Assembly (NCBI GenBank): GCA_003649445.1
Contig: QMRV01000014.1
Coordinates: 1 to 46,204, forward strand
Length of the DNA: 46,204 nucleotides
Direction of reading: 5' to 3'
DNA from: Thermoprotei archaeon
GTDB taxonomy: Archaea; Thermoproteota; Thermoprotei; Thermofilales; B15-G2
Part shown: positions 1 through 7,255 of the stretch, piece by piece
Position numbering within the stretch: position 1 is the stretch's first letter
Layout: each line of letters begins with the position of its first letter
Position numbers and translations under genes: made by a program
The notes under the pieces: generated by a model
Database searches by the model: none
The model's input: only the letters and a program-made list of their open reading frames with translations
What the model was told of the DNA's origin: nothing

Positions 1-790
1 CTGGTGGAGCAACACCGAAAACGAGTATTTTCCCGCAGTAGTCAATTACTCTAAGAGCTTGTTCAAGTACCTTAGGGCTACCTGTAGCCTCAATAACTTT
101 ATCTACGCCTCTACCTTCAGTCAAACTCATTATCTCTTTAACAGGATCTTTTGAGCCGGCATTGATGGTGTAGTCTGCTCCAAGGCTTTCAGCTATTTTT
201 AGTTTTTTCTCAATAAGATCAATACCTACCACTAAAGAAGCGCCAGACATCTTAGCTAACTGTATGTGAATAAGTCCTATAGGACCTAACCCAAATACAG
301 CTACCTTGTCTCCCGTACTTATTTCAAGCCTCCGTATACCGTGAAGACAACATGCAATAGGTTCCGCGAAAGCAGCTTCCTCGAAAGAAAGTGTTTCGGG
401 AACTTTATGCAAAAGAAATTCAGGAACCTTAACGTATTCAGCAAAACCTCCTGGTAAGTGAATACCTATAGCCTTCCAGTTTTCACAAAAATGTACGAGC
501 CCTCTTTTACAGTAATAGCATTTCCTGCAATATAAATTAGGGTTAACAGCTACTTTGTCGCCTTTTCGGAAAAACTGAACTTCACTACCCACTTCAATTA
601 CTTCGCCTGAGATCTCGTGTCCAGGCACTACAGGATATTTGAGAGGCAATTCTCCTTTGAAAATATGTATGTCGGTTCCACAAATACCACATGCGCCAAC
701 CCGAACTAGGACTTCATTTGCTTTAATTTCATATACCTTCTGTTCAACTACTTCGCCTTTAAGAGGACCGATTATCCTAAAAGCTCTCAC
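1..790 (-). CDS. Zinc-dependent medium-chain alcohol/polyol dehydrogenase (C-terminus cut by window edge)
   Basis: NAD(P)-dependent oxidation of an alcohol or polyol, of the sorbitol/threonine dehydrogenase type. About 263 codons are visible; the C-terminus lies outside the window. The start is GTG at 790-788, giving VRAFRIIGPLKGEVVEQ. Catalytic zinc residues are C34 (GACGICGTD), H58-E59 (PGHE) and E143 in AEP. A structural zinc lobe has four cysteines at C88, C91, C94 and C102. The Rossmann motif GLGPIG (167-172) is followed by an acidic residue D191 at the end of the second strand, which in this family favours NAD. A TATA-like element at 817-827 lies about 30 nt upstream of the GTG, so the mRNA is probably leaderless. 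The substrate cannot be told from the sequence; the sugar-catabolism genes elsewhere in the window fit a polyol or sugar dehydrogenase. Confidence 0.93.
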   Translation of the reverse strand, partial: MRAFRIIGPLKGEVVEQKVYEIKANEVLVRVGACGICGTDIHIFKGELPLKYPVVPGHEISGEVIEVGSEVQFFRKGDKVAVNPNLYCRKCYYCKRGLVHFCENWKAIGIHLPGGFAEYVKVPEFLLHKVPETLSFEEAAFAEPIACCLHGIRRLEISTGDKVAVFGLGPIGLIHIQLAKMSGASLVVGIDLIEKKLKIAESLGADYTINAGSKDPVKEIMSLTEGRGVDKVIEATGSPKVLEQALRVIDYCGKILVFGVAPP

Positions 791-816
791 AGGCCCCTAT
801 TTAAATTACAATCGGC

Positions 817-827
817 TTTAAAATAAT
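817..827 (-). promoter_or_regulatory. TATA box of the dehydrogenase gene
   Basis: On the minus strand this reads ATTATTTTAAA and lies about 30 nt upstream of the GTG start at 790. That is the usual distance for a leaderless archaeal transcript. Inferred from spacing and composition only. Confidence 0.45.
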
Positions 828-892
828 ACTTTCCCTTAGAGGTCTTTGAAAAGGACATTAAGTTAATAAAGTTCAACTAGGAAATAATATGT

Positions 893-944
893 AGATGATG
901 ACCGGAACTACGCCGAGCAGTGCGGAAGGCCAGGACAGCTGATT
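893..944 (+). ncRNA. C/D box sRNA (2'-O-methylation guide)
   Basis: Box C ATGATGA (895-901), an 11-nt guide CCGGAACTACG (902-912), box D' CCGA (913-916), a 3-nt spacer, a degenerate box C' GTGCGGA (920-926), a 12-nt guide AGGCCAGGACAG (927-938) and box D CTGA (939-942). Order and spacing fit the archaeal symmetric C/D sRNP that binds L7Ae, Nop5 and fibrillarin. The segment is GC-rich inside A+T-rich intergenic DNA. Target RNA not identified. Confidence 0.85.
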
Positions 945-981
945 TCTGATGTACTTGATTCTATTTTCATTAAAAATTTAA

Positions 982-1950
982 ATGCTGTTGAGGAAAGATT
1001 ATGTGTTAAACCTACTATTGCTAGTCGCTGGGTTAATCTTCGTAGTGCTTCATGCTCCATTACTTGGAATGTATATTGTCTACTTTAATATAGAGGATCT
1101 GTTTTTAGCCATATTTTTCCTTACGGCAGGATTTTTGTTAATATGGCTAAGTAGGATGATGGCAGGAGTAGCCGTTAAGAAGGTGGTGCCAGAGTTCAAG
1201 TATGGGGCATCTCACTTAGGATGTATTTTTAAGGGTCTAGGCTTATCTGACGTAATCACAATATACTTATTTACTGAGATAGTGGCTGTACTAGTCTGCG
1301 CTATTGAAGGAAAGCTGGGAGAAATAAGTGAAGTAGCGGCCGCAATTTACTTCATTTTGACCATAATTATTTGTATAACGTATGCTATTTTTTGTCATCC
1401 GTATATAACGTATGCAAAAGACGATGCATTCGTAGTTAGTTCTATTAAAAGTAAATTGAAGACTGCTAAGTCTATTAGTTATGTGCGGACTTCAGGGCTT
1501 CTAGTATATTTAGGGGACTCGACTGTGCTATTGATTAGAAGTCCTCCTTTTGAAGGAGCTTCACCACTTATAGGCTTTATACTTAGTCCTTTTAATCGTG
1601 AAGAAGAGTTAACTCAACTAATAATTGCAGCTACTTTCAAGAATTCTACGGAATATTTCTCGTTATCCTCACTAGTAGATTGTCCCGCTCCACCTAAAGT
1701 CGCGGAAACTTTTGAGAAAAACTATGTAGAAATAAAAGTCGATGGAGAACTTATAATGGGTGTTAAAACAAGAGTAATACTAGATATTCCTCATCCAGAG
1801 AAAAGATTACATAGACTTAGAGGAGAAGCAATAGTAGTGTATACTGATCTCAAAAGAAAAATTCTTAAGCGAATGGATAAAAGTGTAAAGTACTCGGCAA
1901 TGTTCTTAAGTAAAATAATACCGATCATGATAAACTATTTAAGAGAATAA
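982..1950 (+). CDS. Membrane protein of unknown function, 322 aa
   Basis: I do not recognise a family. The first ~140 residues hold about four hydrophobic segments (roughly 8-30, 38-60, 88-108 and 115-137). The remaining ~185 residues look soluble and mixed alpha/beta, with few charged clusters until a basic stretch near 290-300 (LKRKILKRMDK). The protein ends with another mildly hydrophobic segment. The ATG at 982 directly follows an A+T-rich TTTAAAAATTTAA run, and no Shine-Dalgarno is visible. A C/D sRNA ends about 40 bp upstream on the same strand, and a GC-rich structured element starts right after the stop, so the gene sits between two apparent RNA genes. Coding status is supported by the long open frame and normal codon use. 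Confidence 0.75.
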   Translation: MLLRKDYVLNLLLLVAGLIFVVLHAPLLGMYIVYFNIEDLFLAIFFLTAGFLLIWLSRMMAGVAVKKVVPEFKYGASHLGCIFKGLGLSDVITIYLFTEIVAVLVCAIEGKLGEISEVAAAIYFILTIIICITYAIFCHPYITYAKDDAFVVSSIKSKLKTAKSISYVRTSGLLVYLGDSTVLLIRSPPFEGASPLIGFILSPFNREEELTQLIIAATFKNSTEYFSLSSLVDCPAPPKVAETFEKNYVEIKVDGELIMGVKTRVILDIPHPEKRLHRLRGEAIVVYTDLKRKILKRMDKSVKYSAMFLSKIIPIMINYLRE

Positions 1951-2003
1951 TGTCCCCCGCTGGCCGACCTAACACTCATTCTCATCCCCCTAAGGTCGTC
2001 ATG
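1951..2003 (-). ncRNA. GC-rich structured RNA candidate (possible H/ACA sRNA)
   Basis: Read on the minus strand, CCCCGC (2002-1997) can pair with GCGGGG (1960-1955), and inside it CGACCT can pair with AGGTCG. The internal loop between the two stems could be a pseudouridylation pocket. The apical region carries GGATGAGAATGAG, resembling a K-turn/K-loop, and the distal strand ends with ACA (1953-1951). These are H/ACA-like traits. The distance from the upper stem to ACA is about 11 nt, shorter than the usual 14-16, so the class is uncertain. The high G+C content in an A+T-rich genome supports an RNA gene of some kind. Confidence 0.4.
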
Positions 2004-2053
2004 TAGGCGGGGAAGGCGGGGTATGCGATAATACGAAGAAGGAGAATAAAAGT

Positions 2054-2107
2054 TTTCAGCTGACTCTTCTTTTCTTCACTATTCAGCTGTTCCAGCGTTC
2101 ATCACTC
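2054..2107 (-). ncRNA. C/D box sRNA (2'-O-methylation guide)
   Basis: On the minus strand: box C GTGATGA (2105-2099), a 12-nt guide ACGCTGGAACAG (2098-2087), box D' CTGA (2086-2083), a 3-nt spacer ATA, box C' GTGAAGA (2079-2073), a 13-nt guide AAAGAAGAGTCAG (2072-2060) and box D CTGA (2059-2056). Only C' deviates by one base from consensus. Targets not identified. Confidence 0.93.
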
Positions 2108-2196
2108 AGTATTTGTAGGCAAAGCTGTATAAAAGTGTCACGTTGTGACTTAGAGCTAAGCGCAACAGATATATTGTCTGACACTGCTCTAATTCC

Positions 2197-2664
2197 ATGG
2201 ATAAGATAGCAGAGAAGATAAAGAGTTTTCTTGATCAAATGAACTTGAAGTACGAGTATAATGAGAGTGAAAGAGTTTTCGTGCTGCCTTTCAGATAAGT
2301 CTTTCGGGAGGAGGATACGCTTTAGCTACTGTCTTCGTGAGATATGGTGAAAAGCAAGTTCTAATAGTATCTCTGCTTCTTTCCCGCAGCACTATATCTT
2401 CTGATATCGATAAAGCAAAGCTTTACGAGAGGCTTCTAATGGATACGTATTATCTATGTACGAAATTACTTATGGCTTAACAAAGGAAGGCGATATTTTT
2501 ATTCACACAGAAAATTCATAAGAAAGCTTTAGAATACAACAATTTTTTAAACAGAGTTTAATAGTGCGATCTACGGAGTTAAGCACTTCGTTGAAAACGT
2601 ATTGAAAGACTTTAAAAATATAGAGAGCATACAAGACTGTAATATATCTGAACTATTCTACTAA
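2197..2664 (+). pseudogene. Decayed YbjN/T3SS-chaperone-like protein gene
   Basis: The frame opens with ATG at 2197 (MDKIAEKIKSFLDQ) and stops at about 2298. Coding similarity then continues in shifted frames: SLSGGGYALATVFVRYGEKQ, MYEITYGLTKEGDIFIHTEN, then FNSAIYGVKHFVENVLKDF, ending ELFY-stop at 2664. At least three frame changes are needed to restore one protein of ~150 residues. The pattern (short amphipathic N-terminal helix, central beta-strands, a conserved 'YEITYGLTKEGDIFI' type strand pair and a C-terminal helix) resembles YbjN-like/archaeal DUF2299-like proteins. That assignment is by impression. The gene precedes the ABC transporter operon and is on the same strand. Confidence 0.65.
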
Positions 2665-2703
2665 GCTAAGAGAATATTAAGTAGTTCTATTTAGTTTAGT
2701 CGA

Positions 2704-3870
2704 ATGTGGAAGATTATAGGTATTTTGCAAGTAGCTGTTCTTTTCTCAGTAAGAGACATGTGCACCCGTAAAGCTAGAACATGCCTTACAGTACTAGCTA
2801 TAGTTGTTAGCGTGTCTACTCTTGTAGCATTGAGAACTGTGGGCATAGGTATGCATAGTGAAGTAGAAAAGCAACTAAAAGGTCTCATTAGTGCAGATCT
2901 GATAATAGTTAGCGAGGAAATAAACATACCTGAATCAGTAGTCGACATAGTCAAGCAGATTCCTGGAGTAAAGAATGCTGCGCCAGTAATTTTCATTACA
3001 GGTAAAGTGGGAGTATCTCGATGCTACTTAGCTGGAGTAAGGAGAGAAGATCTAGTATCTTTCTTTAATGTGACAGTTATTAGAGGTAGGCTCCCTTATG
3101 AAAATGAAACGGATTTTCTTTTGGTAGACGAGTCTGTTTTTTCTGAAAATAAAGTAATCTTAGGTAAGTATCTCCCTGTAAAAGCACTTTATATTTCATC
3201 TAAAGTCGAGTACTTAAAGGTAGTAGGTATTTCATCATCTTTTCTTGGAATAAAGGGAGCATCCCTGTTTTCTGGCGCAGCTATGTCTTTAGAAAAGTTA
3301 CAGGATATGATTGGCAGAAAGGGGTATGTAAGTCATATACTGATTAAAATAAATGAAGGAGTTTCAATAGATTTTGTTAAACATGAAATTAAGAAAATTT
3401 TCCCCAAAGCTAGTATTGTTCAGCAAAAAGATATACTAGAAACCATTATGAAAGTTCTTAAAGTTATAGAGGGCGTGTTAATGGCGATCACTTTAATAGG
3501 GCTATTAGTAGCTGCTTTAGGTGTAATGAATACTATGACTATGACTGCGAGAGAGCATGTAAGAGAGATAGGAATTATGAAAGCTATAGGAGCAGACAGT
3601 ACACATATTCTTGTGATATTTCTAACTGAAGCGTTCTTAATGAGTATAATAGGTGGCGTCTTAGGCGTTGTTGTAGGCTATGTTGAGGCCCACTTTGTGA
3701 AGTTCCTTTTGCTTAAAATGGGTTTAATGATGGAAATACCGATATTCTTTGTTTCAGAAGTAGCTCTTTTAGGTATCCTTATAGCGGTATTTATCAGTTT
3801 ACTATCAGCATTTTATCCTTCTTGGTCTGCTGCAAAGATAAGGCCTTTGGAGGCTCTTAGATATGAATAA
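2704..3870 (+). CDS. MacB/FtsX-type ABC transporter permease
   Basis: Membrane subunit of a MacB-like (type VII) ABC transporter, a family that uses mechanotransmission to drive export or extracytoplasmic events. The 388 residues show the expected order: one N-terminal membrane helix (about 17-40), an extracytoplasmic MacB-type core domain (about 45-250), and three C-terminal membrane helices of the FtsX domain (about 258-285, 308-335 and 345-372). Conserved family signatures are visible: 'GVMNTMTMTAREHVREIGIMK' type coupling segment near 278-298 and the C-terminal 'AAKIRPLEALRYE'. The stop overlaps the start of the ATPase gene by 8 bp, so the two are co-translated. The substrate is unknown. 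Confidence 0.92.
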   Translation: MWKIIGILQVAVLFSVRDMCTRKARTCLTVLAIVVSVSTLVALRTVGIGMHSEVEKQLKGLISADLIIVSEEINIPESVVDIVKQIPGVKNAAPVIFITGKVGVSRCYLAGVRREDLVSFFNVTVIRGRLPYENETDFLLVDESVFSENKVILGKYLPVKALYISSKVEYLKVVGISSSFLGIKGASLFSGAAMSLEKLQDMIGRKGYVSHILIKINEGVSIDFVKHEIKKIFPKASIVQQKDILETIMKVLKVIEGVLMAITLIGLLVAALGVMNTMTMTAREHVREIGIMKAIGADSTHILVIFLTEAFLMSIIGGVLGVVVGYVEAHFVKFLLLKMGLMMEIPIFFVSEVALLGILIAVFISLLSAFYPSWSAAKIRPLEALRYE

Positions 3871-4795
3871 GCCCGTAGTCAAGCTTATTAATGTAACTAA
3901 AGTATACGATGTTTCGAAAGAGGTTAGTGTTAGAGCACTCGATAATATTAACTTAGAGGTATATGAAGGTGAAATTCTGTGCATAATGGGACCTTCTGGC
4001 TCAGGAAAAAGCACTCTTTTGAATATCATGGGTACTCTTGACAGACCTACATCAGGAAAGGTAATAATCGATGATATTGATGTCACTGATTTAAGCGAAA
4101 AAGAGTTAACCCATCTCAGATGCCTTAAGCTGGGATTTGTTTTTCAAATGTATAACTTGATTTCCACTTTGACTGCCTTAGAAAATGTGATGTTGCCCAT
4201 GTTCTTCAGCGGCAGATATACTTTAAAGGAATGTAAAGAGAGAGCATTAATTTTACTAAAGTTAGTTGGATTAGAGAAGTGGGCTTATCATAGACCGAGC
4301 CAGCTTTCGGGAGGCCAGCAGCAGAGAGTTGCTATAGCGAGAGCGCTTGCAAATGAACCTTCAGTAATACTAATGGATGAGCCCACTGGAGCAGTAGATA
4401 TAGTCTCTGCGGCAAGTATATTAAGACTGGTCAGATGTCTTAACGAGTACCTTGGAGTTACTTTCGTTATAGTAACCCATAATCCTGAGTTAACACAAAT
4501 AGCTCATCGAACAGTATTCATTAGAGACGGCAAGCTCTTCTATTCAATGGAGGAAGCTCTCAAACTCAAAATAACAGCTGAATACGACTACAATATTCTT
4601 CTGGCTCAACTTAAACTGCTTGAGTTAACAGCTAAAGGCTTAAAAAGAATGGCTGAATCAGGTACTCTTTCAGCCGAAGAATATTTAAAGGCCAAAAATG
4701 AAATACTAAAGAAGTTGAAGCGAATTAAAGTTAAGCTTCATGATGAGCGACCTCGGAACCGAGCTATGACGACGAATCCTAACTCCCCGAGCTGA
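3863..4795 (+). CDS. ABC transporter ATP-binding protein (LolD/MacB class) with SHOCT-like tail
   Basis: Energises the permease encoded immediately upstream. Walker A GPSGSGKST (43-51), signature LSGGQQQR (148-155), Walker B VILMDEP (168-174) and a switch His in VTHNPE (204-209) are intact. The ABC core ends near residue 225. The remaining ~85 residues hold a helical stretch with 'MAESGTLSAEEYLKAKNEIL' (263-282), which matches the SHOCT pattern of short C-terminal helices. GGAGG at 3849-3853, 9 nt before the ATG, can serve as a ribosome binding site inside the permease gene. Unusually, codons 293-310 lie inside a C/D box sRNA, and the TGA stop is part of its D box. The C-terminal peptide (HDERPRNRAMTTNPNSPS) has a composition unlike the rest, suggesting an RNA-constrained extension. 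Confidence 0.93.
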   Translation: MNKPVVKLINVTKVYDVSKEVSVRALDNINLEVYEGEILCIMGPSGSGKSTLLNIMGTLDRPTSGKVIIDDIDVTDLSEKELTHLRCLKLGFVFQMYNLISTLTALENVMLPMFFSGRYTLKECKERALILLKLVGLEKWAYHRPSQLSGGQQQRVAIARALANEPSVILMDEPTGAVDIVSAASILRLVRCLNEYLGVTFVIVTHNPELTQIAHRTVFIRDGKLFYSMEEALKLKITAEYDYNILLAQLKLLELTAKGLKRMAESGTLSAEEYLKAKNEILKKLKRIKVKLHDERPRNRAMTTNPNSPS

Positions 4796-4797
4796 TG
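4738..4797 (+). ncRNA. C/D box sRNA embedded in the 3' end of an ABC ATPase gene
   Basis: Box C ATGATGA (4740-4746), a 12-nt guide GCGACCTCGGAA (4747-4758), box D' CCGA (4759-4762, one mismatch), a 3-nt spacer GCT, box C' ATGACGA (4766-4772, one mismatch), a 19-nt guide (4773-4791) and box D CTGA (4792-4795). The second guide is longer than usual. The D box contains the stop codon of the gene it overlaps on the same strand. The segment is clearly richer in G+C than the flanking coding sequence. Confidence 0.8.
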
Positions 4798-4807
4798 TGT
4801 GTAGAGT

Positions 4808-5026
4808 ATGAAGGTCAAGGTACTACTCAAATACAATATTCCTCCTCGCGAAGAGATTATTGAAGTAAAAGAAGGAGCAACTATAGCTAAAGTTCTCTAT
4901 AAACTAGGAATCAGGTACGATTCAGTCATAATATCATATAAAGGTAAAATAATCTATGAACCGTTCTCAGTTAAAGTAAAAGAGGGGGAGTCCATTGAAA
5001 TTTTGCAGTTATCTGATGGTGGATAA
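4808..5026 (+). CDS. Ubiquitin-like beta-grasp protein (MoaD/ThiS/SAMP-like)
   Basis: A 72-residue protein ending in Gly-Gly (LSDGG). This tail is adenylated by an E1-like enzyme and then carries sulfur as a thiocarboxylate or forms isopeptide bonds with target proteins. The sequence fits a beta-grasp fold: strand MKVKVLLKY, strand REEIIEVKEG, helix ATIAKVLYKLGI, strand DSVIISYKGK and strand ESIEILQLSDGG. Length and tail match archaeal SAMP and ThiS/MoaD proteins. No E1 or molybdopterin synthase gene is adjacent, so sulfur carrier for tRNA thiolation, molybdopterin carrier and protein modifier remain possible. It starts 12 bp after the ABC ATPase stop. Confidence 0.85.
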   Translation: MKVKVLLKYNIPPREEIIEVKEGATIAKVLYKLGIRYDSVIISYKGKIIYEPFSVKVKEGESIEILQLSDGG

Positions 5027-5080
5027 TCTGAAAAGCTGAAGCTAACTGAGAAACACTCTAGTTTGACAGTCCACTGGATG

Positions 5081-5716
5081 CTAAAAGTGTAATAATGTTG
5101 GCTTCTTCCTTTTCTTGATGTAAACTACTTTATCTCCCTCCTCAAGCAGAAGATTTGCTTCAGGAATAAACGCGTCCTTTTTTCTTAAAACAACTATTGG
5201 ATACTCGTCTTCAGCCAGAATTTCCGTTATTTTCTTACCATGATCTCCTTTAGTTACAACTTTCTCTTTTAAGTCAAAGTCTCTTCCAATACATTTTTCC
5301 AGTTCTAAAAGTGCCTCTCCTTCGAGAAGCATTCTTATTCTAATAGCCGCGGACTCAAAGAAATCTACCACGGTTTTCAGATCGAGCATTTCGCATATTT
5401 CACGATAAACAGGGTGCCTTATACTAAGAATAATTTTCTCAACACCATACTTTTTAGCTAACATTGCTGTAATTACATTAATGTCATCTCTTTCCGTTAC
5501 CGCAATAAAAGCGTCCGCATTTTTTATGCCTGCTTCTTCGAGCAGCTTAGGGTTTGTTACATCCCCGCAGAGAATAGATAACTCAGGATGTTCTGTCAGC
5601 AAGTGTTCACATACTTCTGGGGCACTGTCTATTACCGTTACCTCGTGTCCTTCTCTTAAAAGTTCTTTAGCAATAGCTTCTCCTACACCCTTACCTCCAG
5701 CAATAATTATTCTCAT
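5081..5716 (-). CDS. TrkA-type NAD-binding regulator of ion transport (RCK domain)
   Basis: 211 residues: an N-terminal Rossmann RCK domain with GGKGVG (7-12) and an acidic residue D31 (VIDS) for nucleotide binding, followed by a TrkA_C domain at about 135-205 (ending KVVYIKKRKKP). Such proteins gate K+ channels or Trk/Ktr transporters in response to NAD(H), ATP or c-di-AMP. No K+ channel lies next door; instead the gene is divergent, with a 49-bp gap, from a CLC anion transporter gene. The shared A+T-rich promoter region (5717-5765) suggests that the two respond to a common signal, possibly osmotic or ionic. The partner is inferred only from the neighbourhood. Confidence 0.88.
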   Translation of the reverse strand: MRIIIAGGKGVGEAIAKELLREGHEVTVIDSAPEVCEHLLTEHPELSILCGDVTNPKLLEEAGIKNADAFIAVTERDDINVITAMLAKKYGVEKIILSIRHPVYREICEMLDLKTVVDFFESAAIRIRMLLEGEALLELEKCIGRDFDLKEKVVTKGDHGKKITEILAEDEYPIVVLRKKDAFIPEANLLLEEGDKVVYIKKRKKPTLLHF

Positions 5717-5765
5717 AGTTGTGTCTAGGCTAAATATTTATGCCTGAATATATTTTTTCTCGAAG

Positions 5766-7133
5766 ATGGCAGCAATGCTGGGGGCTGTTATAAGGCGTAA
5801 AATTAGGGTATTGAAGGCGTTCTTCATTGGAATACCTCATAGATTTTTCTTCAGATGGATTTTTTTAGCCATATGTATAGGAATAGTAGTTGGATTTACA
5901 GTAACAATATTTCATTTCACAGTAGAATGGCTTTCGGAGATACTTCTTGAGGAAGTTCCTGAGAAGTTCCACATACCTTATCCCTACGTTTTTCTAATAG
6001 TAACTCCTATGGGATGCGGATTAGCAGGGCTAATAGCTCAGACTATGGCTTCTGAAATTAAAGGTTCAGGAACTAAGCAGATGTTAGAAGCTTATCATGA
6101 GAAATTAGGACTTACTAGAAAGAGAGTACCTTTCCTCAAATTCATCGCTTCTGCTTTCACAATATCTTCTGGAGGTAGTGCTGGCTACGAAGGACCTATG
6201 GTTCAGATAGGTGGTGGACTAGGGTCTATTGTAGCACATGAGCTAAGGTTAAGAGTACTTGAAAGAAGGGTGCTCATGCTCGCGGGAGTCGCTGCGGCTA
6301 TCGGAAGTGTATTTAGGGCTCCTCTTTCTGGAGCCTTTTTCGCAGTAGAATTACCATATGTATATGATGTTGAGGTAGTAGCTCTGCTACCCTGTGTTTT
6401 AGCCTCAGCTATATCATATTCGATATACGCCTCTTTTGTGGGCTGGGAGCCCAGGTTCCACACACTTCAGCTTGAAGTAACTTCAATAGAGGAGCTAGGA
6501 CTATATGCTATTGAAGGAGTCTTCCTAGGATTTATAGCAATATTGTATTCAGTAATATTTGAGAAAATTTCACATATGTTTGAGAAAACTAAGCTTCCTC
6601 TACCCATAAGATGTGCTTTAGGCGGCTTCTTGACGGGATTAATTGGAGTATTTTATCCTGAAGTAATGGGGCTAGGTTATGATACTATCGAAGAAACTCT
6701 ATTAGAACCTAAGGATATGGAAAGACTTTTTATAATAACAATACTGAAGATTATCGCTACATCGCTTACAGTAGGTTCAGGTGCCAGTGGCGGGCTTCTA
6801 GCTCCAGCCATATTCATTGGAACTACAGCAGGGGGGAGCATAGGCCTGTTATTCAAAGATATTGTTCCCGAGCTTGTTGATCATCCATCTAAATTCGCGC
6901 TAGTAGGCTTAGGAGCATTCATAGCTGGCGCCGCGAAAACACCTTTAACGGCTATTTCTTTAGTAGGCGAGCTTAGCGGAAACTATAAGCTCTTAGTACC
7001 ATTAATGATAGCTTCATCAATTACCTTTACGATGTCTGGCAGAGTTAGCCTAATGGAGTACCAGGTAAGAGATCGCAGTAAGTCGCCTTTAGGAAAGCTA
7101 GCTGAAATGAACTTAAACGGTGTAAGACAATAG
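5766..7133 (+). CDS. CLC-family chloride channel/transporter without CBS domains
   Basis: A 455-residue polytopic membrane protein that conducts Cl- or another halide. The gating motif GxEGP is present as GYEGP (140-144, gate glutamate E142), and the GxFxP-type motif appears as GASGGLLAP near residue 340. The GSGIP loop reads GSGTK (100-104). The position equivalent to E. coli CLC-ec1 Glu203, the inner proton glutamate, is Leu196 (FAVELP). The family's Cl-/H+ antiporters usually keep an acidic residue there, so this protein may be a channel or a weakly coupled exchanger. It is followed by a second CLC gene 122 bp downstream on the same strand. No CBS domain. Confidence 0.94.
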   Translation: MAAMLGAVIRRKIRVLKAFFIGIPHRFFFRWIFLAICIGIVVGFTVTIFHFTVEWLSEILLEEVPEKFHIPYPYVFLIVTPMGCGLAGLIAQTMASEIKGSGTKQMLEAYHEKLGLTRKRVPFLKFIASAFTISSGGSAGYEGPMVQIGGGLGSIVAHELRLRVLERRVLMLAGVAAAIGSVFRAPLSGAFFAVELPYVYDVEVVALLPCVLASAISYSIYASFVGWEPRFHTLQLEVTSIEELGLYAIEGVFLGFIAILYSVIFEKISHMFEKTKLPLPIRCALGGFLTGLIGVFYPEVMGLGYDTIEETLLEPKDMERLFIITILKIIATSLTVGSGASGGLLAPAIFIGTTAGGSIGLLFKDIVPELVDHPSKFALVGLGAFIAGAAKTPLTAISLVGELSGNYKLLVPLMIASSITFTMSGRVSLMEYQVRDRSKSPLGKLAEMNLNGVRQ

Positions 7134-7255
7134 TTGTGGCTGAGGAAGTTTTCTCTAAGTTACCTCGTATAAAGAAAACCGTAGGCAAATGATCCATGTA
7201 AGGGATTTTAAAAGAAACTTAAATAATTGGTTTTGTTATCCATAGTGATAGAAGT

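Noticed and set aside
639..821. A 60-codon open frame on the plus strand.
   Set aside because: It lies antisense inside the zinc dehydrogenase gene, whose domain motifs are unmistakable.
5000..5072. Several CTGA boxes with a TGATGG upstream of them after the ubiquitin-like gene, resembling a C/D sRNA.
   Set aside because: The C-like box is degenerate and the distances between boxes (3-7 nt) are too short to hold guides.
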